A DNA stretch of 16,903 bases from JAFTYO01 sp045611785 (GTDB lineage: Bacteria > Pseudomonadota > Alphaproteobacteria > RF32 > CAG-239): positions 1 through 16,903 of the forward strand of contig JAZKXV010000025.1 of NCBI GenBank assembly GCA_045611785.1, in the 5' to 3' direction. The position numbers and the translations under genes were made by a program. A model generated the notes under the pieces. That model was not told where the DNA came from and did not search any database. It saw nothing but the letters and a program-made list of their open reading frames with translations. Below, piece after piece: positions 12,909-16,903 of the stretch; position 1 is the stretch's first letter, and every line of letters starts with the position of its first letter.

Positions 12909-12937
12909 TTGACAGCCACATAAAAAAGAACTAAACT
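12909..12937 (+). promoter_or_regulatory. Promoter of lexA
   Basis: A perfect TTGACA (12909-12914) is 17 nt from TAAACT (12932-12937), 28 nt before the lexA ATG. The -10 lies inside the LexA box. Confidence 0.75.
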
Positions 12938-12942
12938 AGAAC
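12928..12942. promoter_or_regulatory. LexA box (SOS operator)
   Basis: GAAC-TAAACTA-GAAC is, on the other strand, GTTC-N7-GTTC, the direct-repeat operator described for alphaproteobacterial LexA. It covers the lexA -10, so LexA bound there would block its own promoter. I found no second copy elsewhere in the window, including upstream of ssb. Confidence 0.88.
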
Positions 12943-12964
12943 AAAATCAACACAGGAAAATAAA

Positions 12965-13621
12965 ATGCTGACTGAAAAACAATATAAACTTTTAATGTAT
13001 ATCAATAAAGTAACCAAAGAAACAGGATGTTCACCTTCATTTGATGAAATGAAAGACGCCATCGGATTAAAGTCTAAATCAGGTATTCACGCTTTGCTAA
13101 ATGCTTTAACAGAGCGAGAGTTTATAAAAAAGCTTCCACACAAAGCAAGAGCATTAGAAGTTATCAGATTACCAAAATTCAAACCTAGGGCAATTATTGA
13201 AGAAGAAAAAAAGCGTGAACACGCTTTACAGAATTCAGCCGTACAAATTCCTTTTTACGGAAAAATAGCCGCAGGTATACCAATTGAAGCCATCGCTGAT
13301 GAAACACAAACACTTAGCGTTCCATTTGAGATGGTTACAAAAGGACAATTTTACGCACTTACAGTTGAAGGTGATTCTATGATTGAAGCCGGTATTTTTG
13401 ATGGCGACACCGCAATAATCAAAAAAGCCGATTATGCAAATAATGGCCAAATTGTTGTGGCATTGGTTGATAACAACGAAGCCACCCTTAAAATTCTACA
13501 GAAAAAAGAACATGAAATTTGGTTAATCCCTTGTAATAAAGAGTTTGAAATAAAAAAACTTGATTCTAAGCGTGTAAAAATACAAGGGATTCTTAGTTCA
13601 ATCATCAGAAATTATCATTAA
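12965..13621 (+). CDS. lexA: LexA, SOS-response repressor and autopeptidase
   Basis: A 218-residue repressor of DNA-damage genes that cleaves itself when RecA filaments form. The N-terminal winged helix-turn-helix (about 1-68) includes SPSFDEMKDAIGLKSKSGIH. The C-terminal S24-type peptidase domain starts near residue 93. Visible catalytic features are the Ala103-Gly104 cleavage site in IAAGIP, nucleophile Ser138 in GDSMIEAGI and Lys176 in ATLKIL, so the protein looks fully active. The start ATG has AGGA 7 nt upstream. It is preceded by its own LexA box, showing autoregulation, and ends in a strong bidirectional terminator. A shorter linker and some non-standard operator-contact residues fit an alphaproteobacterial type. 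Confidence 0.97.
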   Translation: MLTEKQYKLLMYINKVTKETGCSPSFDEMKDAIGLKSKSGIHALLNALTEREFIKKLPHKARALEVIRLPKFKPRAIIEEEKKREHALQNSAVQIPFYGKIAAGIPIEAIADETQTLSVPFEMVTKGQFYALTVEGDSMIEAGIFDGDTAIIKKADYANNGQIVVALVDNNEATLKILQKKEHEIWLIPCNKEFEIKKLDSKRVKIQGILSSIIRNYH

Positions 13622-13630
13622 TCAAATATA

Positions 13631-13664
13631 AAAGTAAAAGCCCTTATAAAAGGGCTTTTACTTT
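13631..13664. terminator. Bidirectional terminator between lexA and the convergent gene
   Basis: A perfect 15-bp stem, AAAGTAAAAGCCCTT (13631-13645) with 13650-13664, around loop ATAA. A-rich and T-rich flanks serve either strand. It starts 10 nt after the lexA stop and lies 11 nt past the stop of the minus-strand gene. Confidence 0.9.
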
Positions 13665-13674
13665 AATGTTATAT

Positions 13675-14859
13675 CTATTTTGGTTTTTCCGCCACACTAA
13701 CTTCTACTTCTTTGTTTGCTTCGACCTCAGATTTTGCATAACCTGTTATAGTATCTTTATTAATATTATATGCTTTATAAGGAATAGCTGCATATCCTGA
13801 GGTGGTTTCTAAATTAGCAATTCTATTATACCAAGAAGTGCTTCCAGAAATATAACAAGCTCTACTAAGGTCATCTGAAACTGTCATAGCCCCATAAAGG
13901 TTATTAGAACCTAAATTTAACGATATTGGTAACACATTCCACGAACCATTTTCATATTTTGCAACAAGATACTGTTGAGTTTGTGGTACAACACAAGTTA
14001 AAACACCAGTGTAAGGATTAAATATACAAACTGGACTTGAAGCTCCGTTATAAAAAGGTTGAAACTCAGCTGGTAGTTCTGATGCTTGCACAAGTCTAAA
14101 TTTAGTTTCGTTTACAACTTCATGAATGGTTAAAGTGCTACCAGAAGTTAGAGAATTACTATAACAAGTTAATAAGTATTTTCCGTCAGAAGTTACACCC
14201 ATATACCTTTGTGATGATGGCAAACCTGAAACTGTTGTTCCTGTTGTACCACTAGGTATTGTTCCACCATTTTCTGGTAATTCAAACATTTTACCCTGAA
14301 CATATAGTTTATTACCAATTATAAATATATTATCCGAGGTTAAAGCATTGTTTTCAAAATACCAACCTTTTACTTCTTCAAAAGTGTCTAAATTAAGCTT
14401 ATATAAATACCAGTTTCTACCATTTACCATAAACAAATCATCACAAATAGGATAATATAGATTTGGTAGCGTAACTTGTGCGTTTTCATCTATCCTATAT
14501 GAATCACCTTTGGTGTTATCTTGAGCTAAGAACGTTGTTCCGTTAGCCATATATTTTATAATTGTTGCATAAATACCAACACCAAAGCTTTGTATTTCTG
14601 TTAAACCCGATGATGTTACTGAATAAAACTTACTCGTATAGCCATTATAAAAATTATTACCTGTTCTTGTTATAAAGTTTTTGTAATAACCTGTAATATT
14701 TGTACCTAAACTAAACGAAGTACCAGCAGTTTGAGCATTCTCATTTATCCAAACCTTATCACCTTCATTTATAACTGCACCGGTTTTATTAATAGCATTA
14801 ATTGTAGCTCCGCCACCTGATGAAGAGCCTCCAACATATGCGTTTGTTTTTCCTAACAT
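13675..14859 (-). CDS. Hypothetical repeat-rich protein with phage-structural features (394 aa)
   Basis: No named family is recognised. It opens MLGKTNAYVGGSSSGGG, a Gly/Ser-rich tail after a short strand, then INKTGAVINEGDKVWIN. It closes PYKAYNINKDTITGYAKSEV and EANKEVEVSV. The 'NKTGA.I..GDKVWI' and 'TITGYA...E..KEVEV' strings resemble strands of phage capsid-decoration or tail proteins. The middle (about 45-360) is rich in Gly, Ser, Tyr and short beta strands in propeller-like blades (NGRNWYLYKL, VTSDGKYLLTCYS, VAKYENGSWNVLP). There is no signal peptide or membrane segment. The start ATG has AGGAG 6-7 nt upstream. It lies alone between lexA and ssb with no other phage genes. Prophage cargo, a domesticated virion protein or a surface-interaction protein are possible. 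Confidence 0.72.
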   Translation of the reverse strand: MLGKTNAYVGGSSSGGGATINAINKTGAVINEGDKVWINENAQTAGTSFSLGTNITGYYKNFITRTGNNFYNGYTSKFYSVTSSGLTEIQSFGVGIYATIIKYMANGTTFLAQDNTKGDSYRIDENAQVTLPNLYYPICDDLFMVNGRNWYLYKLNLDTFEEVKGWYFENNALTSDNIFIIGNKLYVQGKMFELPENGGTIPSGTTGTTVSGLPSSQRYMGVTSDGKYLLTCYSNSLTSGSTLTIHEVVNETKFRLVQASELPAEFQPFYNGASSPVCIFNPYTGVLTCVVPQTQQYLVAKYENGSWNVLPISLNLGSNNLYGAMTVSDDLSRACYISGSTSWYNRIANLETTSGYAAIPYKAYNINKDTITGYAKSEVEANKEVEVSVAEKPK

Positions 14860-14915
14860 ATTTTTCTCCTAAAACTACAATAACAAATACATCTCCTCAA
14901 TCATAAAATGTATTT

Positions 14916-14949
14916 AAAAAAACAAAAAACACCACAAATCATGGTGTTT
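14916..14949 (-). terminator. Terminator-like hairpin in the leader of the 394-aa gene
   Basis: On the minus strand AAACACCA (14942-14949) pairs with TGGTGTTT (14927-14934) around 7 nt, followed by TTTTTTGTTTTTTT. It lies 68 nt upstream of the start at 14859 and well past the ssb terminator at 15045. It could be a back-up terminator, the end of a short RNA, or a leader attenuator; -10-like TATAAT (14960-14965) and TATACT (14997-15002) lie just upstream. Confidence 0.6.
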
Positions 14950-15044
14950 ATACAAAAACATTATACATCAAGGATATTTAATTTTATAAGCCATTTAGTA
15001 TAGATTGTCTAATGCAAAAATGTACAATTTTGTATTATAATGTA

Positions 15045-15072
15045 TAAAAAAAGCCTCTAATCAATAGAGGCT
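15045..15072 (-). terminator. Terminator of ssb
   Basis: On the minus strand AGCCTCTA (15065-15072) pairs with TAGAGGCT (15052-15059) around 5 nt, followed by a T7 tract. It starts 20 nt past the ssb stop. Confidence 0.9.
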
Positions 15073-15091
15073 AAATAAATCTCAAATAATC

Positions 15092-15544
15092 CTAGAACGG
15101 AATATCATCATCTAAATTTGTAGCAGAAACAGCACTATCCCAACCCGAAGAATTTGAAAATACTTCATTATTTCCGGCAGAAGCGCCATCAGAACGGCCA
15201 TCTAACATAACCAAAACGCCACTATAGTTTTGTAATACAACTTCAGTTGTATATTTTTCTTGACCATTGCCATCTTCCCATTTTCTGGTTTGAAGTTGAC
15301 CTTCTATATAAACTTTAGAACCTTTGCGCAAATATCTTTCAGCGGTTTCTGCCAATTGAGGATTATAAACAACAACTCTGTGCCATTCAGTACGTTCCTT
15401 GCGTTCACCTGAAAGTTTATCTTTCCAGCTATCACTTGTAGCAATACTTAAATTTACAATTTTTGTGCCATTTTGAGTATTACTAACGCGAGGATCTGCC
15501 CCCAAATTTCCTACCAAAATAACCTTATTTATGCTTCCTGCCAT
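15092..15544 (-). CDS. ssb: Single-stranded DNA-binding protein
   Basis: A 150-residue SSB that coats single-stranded DNA in replication, repair and recombination. The OB fold spans about residues 4-112, starting SINKVILVGNLGADPRV, with TEWHRVVVYN and KVYIEGQLQTRKWEDGNGQ. A short Gly/Ser/Asn-rich linker leads to the acidic tip DDDIPF, the docking motif for partner proteins. The length is slightly short but normal. The start ATG has AAGGA 7 nt upstream. It follows the LivK-type gene by 90 bp on the same strand and ends in a strong terminator. No LexA box is visible upstream. Confidence 0.97.
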   Translation of the reverse strand: MAGSINKVILVGNLGADPRVSNTQNGTKIVNLSIATSDSWKDKLSGERKERTEWHRVVVYNPQLAETAERYLRKGSKVYIEGQLQTRKWEDGNGQEKYTTEVVLQNYSGVLVMLDGRSDGASAGNNEVFSNSSGWDSAVSATNLDDDIPF

Positions 15545-15634
15545 TTTACTTTCCTTAAAAAATTATTTACTGCAACAAAATATAAACTCAAATCAAAAAA
15601 TATTAAAGTTAAAACTCGATTATGCACATATCAA

Positions 15635-16750
15635 TTATTCGACATAAACAAATTCATCATTTTTATATTGATAAAATACATAATGAATCGGATTTTTAAC
15701 TGTAGCATTATCAAAAAAGACATTATTCCACATATTATTGCTATCTTTGTTTTTAATCTGCTCAGATAATTTATCATACGAAAAACTTCCGGTTTGTCTT
15801 ACCAAAAATGCCCACGCCTTTATAGCAGCATAGCCATATATGTTAAGACCTTCAAATTGAATGCCTTTAAGGCGTAATTTTACCATACTTTCAGTAAAAT
15901 CCGGATTATTTTCAAATGATGGCAAAGACATAAAATATACATTATCTAAATATCCCTTTGCATTTTCAAAAAAATCATTTGTAGCTAAATATTTACTTGT
16001 AAAAAAAACTTTACCGGAATCAATTGCATTTATTTTTTTCACAAGTTTGCCATTTTTTTTCGGGCTGCCGATAAGATAAGCCACATCTATTCCTGAAGCC
16101 AAAATCTCTGAAACCAAATTATCTAAATTTTCATACTGTTCATAACGATATTCTCTGAGAAGCGAATATTTTCCATACTTTCTAAATTCAGCAGAAATAG
16201 CTCCAACCACTTCTTTTGCGCCATCAGTGCTGTTATCATATATAAGAGCGGTTTTTAACCCTGCATATTCATTATTATAAAATGAAAAAAAATCTTTCCC
16301 TACTTGTTCTTTAAAACTAACCAGTTTCATTACACCTTTATGATTTAATGACATATCATGATATTTTAATGCAATCGGCACAATTTGAAAAATTTTAGAT
16401 GCCGAATATATTTTTGCCACATCATTAAAGCTATTAGAACAATACGGACCAACAACTAAAGACGGTTTAATTGATGAAGAAACAGAAAGCATTTGCGCTG
16501 TTGATATTGTTAAATTATCATTGCATGTATCATCAATAGTAACGAGCTCAACTTTTTTGCCAAGGATCCCGCCACTAACATTTATCTCATCTACTGCTGT
16601 TTTTGCTCCAAAGACAAGTTCATCTCCCCAAACCTTATATTCTCCAGTCTTAGGAACAATTATTGCGACTCGTGTATCTGCAAAACACAAATTAGCCCAA
16701 ATTAAAATAAAAAAACAAATTATGTTTACAATTTTTTTAATCATTTTCAT
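15635..16750 (-). CDS. Periplasmic amino-acid-type ABC transporter substrate-binding protein (LivK-like)
   Basis: A 371-residue periplasmic binding protein of the type I fold, like the Leu/Ile/Val and amide receptors. The signal peptide is MKMIKKIVNIICFFILIWAN with cleavage predicted after Ala24 (CFA-DTR). The mature start RVAIIVPKTGEYKVWGDEL, then GAKTAVDEINVSGGILGKKVEL, matches the family N-terminal lobe; VVGPYCSN and later GYAAIKAWAF are also typical. The ligand cannot be read, though amino acids, amides or urea are usual. No permease or ATPase genes are in the window; partners may lie elsewhere or it may be a solitary receptor. The ribosome binding site is weak; a second ATG two codons later could be used. 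It is divergent from the gene at 16892. Confidence 0.85.
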   Translation of the reverse strand: MKMIKKIVNIICFFILIWANLCFADTRVAIIVPKTGEYKVWGDELVFGAKTAVDEINVSGGILGKKVELVTIDDTCNDNLTISTAQMLSVSSSIKPSLVVGPYCSNSFNDVAKIYSASKIFQIVPIALKYHDMSLNHKGVMKLVSFKEQVGKDFFSFYNNEYAGLKTALIYDNSTDGAKEVVGAISAEFRKYGKYSLLREYRYEQYENLDNLVSEILASGIDVAYLIGSPKKNGKLVKKINAIDSGKVFFTSKYLATNDFFENAKGYLDNVYFMSLPSFENNPDFTESMVKLRLKGIQFEGLNIYGYAAIKAWAFLVRQTGSFSYDKLSEQIKNKDSNNMWNNVFFDNATVKNPIHYVFYQYKNDEFVYVE

Positions 16751-16891
16751 TATTCTACGTTAATATTGGCTAATAATTACAATATTTGCGAAGATAAATC
16801 AACTATTTTTATAATATTACAAATTTTTCTTGCAAATTTTAGACAAATATGTTAATTTATGATTAGTAATTAAAATTAAAGGAGATTAAAC

Positions 16892-16903
16892 ATGGCAAAT
16901 GAA
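16892..16903 (+). CDS. Start of an unidentified gene (runs off the window)
   Basis: ATG at 16892 is preceded by AGGAG and a 7-nt spacer, an excellent ribosome binding site, and the four visible codons read MANE. The 141-bp region between this gene and the LivK-type gene is AT-rich and must hold divergent promoters, but no clear -35/-10 pair stands out. The product cannot be named. Confidence 0.6.

Noticed and set aside
12816..12942. LexA control of lysS
   Set aside because: The LexA box is 84 bp upstream of the lysS -35 and does not overlap it.

Overview
This window is an AT-rich bacterial chromosome segment that looks alphaproteobacterial. The strongest clue is the lexA control region, where a direct repeat of the alphaproteobacterial LexA-box type (GTTC-N7-GTTC, read here as GAAC-N7-GAAC) lies across the lexA -10 element. 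RpoH, class II LysRS, a YibQ-type divergent polysaccharide deacetylase and SSB fit this. The low GC suggests a host-associated or uncultured low-GC lineage; this is inference. TAA, TAG and TGA all serve as stops, so the code appears standard.

Layout. 1-116 holds the 5' end of an unknown gene. 235-693 is a low-molecular-weight protein tyrosine phosphatase whose reading frame is cut by an amber codon directly after the catalytic Asp-Pro; family-like sequence continues beyond the stop. 801-1412 is an SGNH/GDSL hydrolase, 1654-1857 a cold-shock protein and 2024-2899 the heat-shock sigma factor RpoH. A 495-bp gap with small ORFs and a dyad precedes a LysR-type regulator (3395-4399).

About 4.4-9.8 kb is an accessory stretch of genes I do not recognise by name. 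It holds a decayed zinc-ribbon ORF, a 159-aa orphan, a 515-aa protein with near-identical 72-bp MORN_2/YwqK-like repeats followed closely by a 207-aa coiled-coil protein, a 144-aa probable exported protein, and a 418-aa alpha/beta-hydrolase-like protein with Cys in the nucleophile-elbow position. Several of these genes have their own TTGAC-type promoters, and two of those promoters carry inverted repeats over the -10. The stretch abuts the 3' end of a tRNA-Glu(UUC) gene, a classical integration site, but no integrase or att repeat is visible.

From 9.97 kb the content returns to core functions: tRNA-Glu, a lysS-yibQ operon, divergent lexA with its operator, an orphan 394-aa protein with a phage-structural flavour, ssb, and a periplasmic LivK-type substrate-binding protein. 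The window ends with the first four codons of a plus-strand gene. Most transcription units end in clear intrinsic terminators.

How the genes work together: rpoH, csp and lexA/ssb are stress and DNA-damage functions, but they are separate transcription units here. Only lysS-yibQ and the 5665/7258 pair look like operons. No complete, recognisable defence or secretion system is present. The best candidates for undescribed biology are the accessory stretch beside the tRNA and the amber-interrupted phosphatase.
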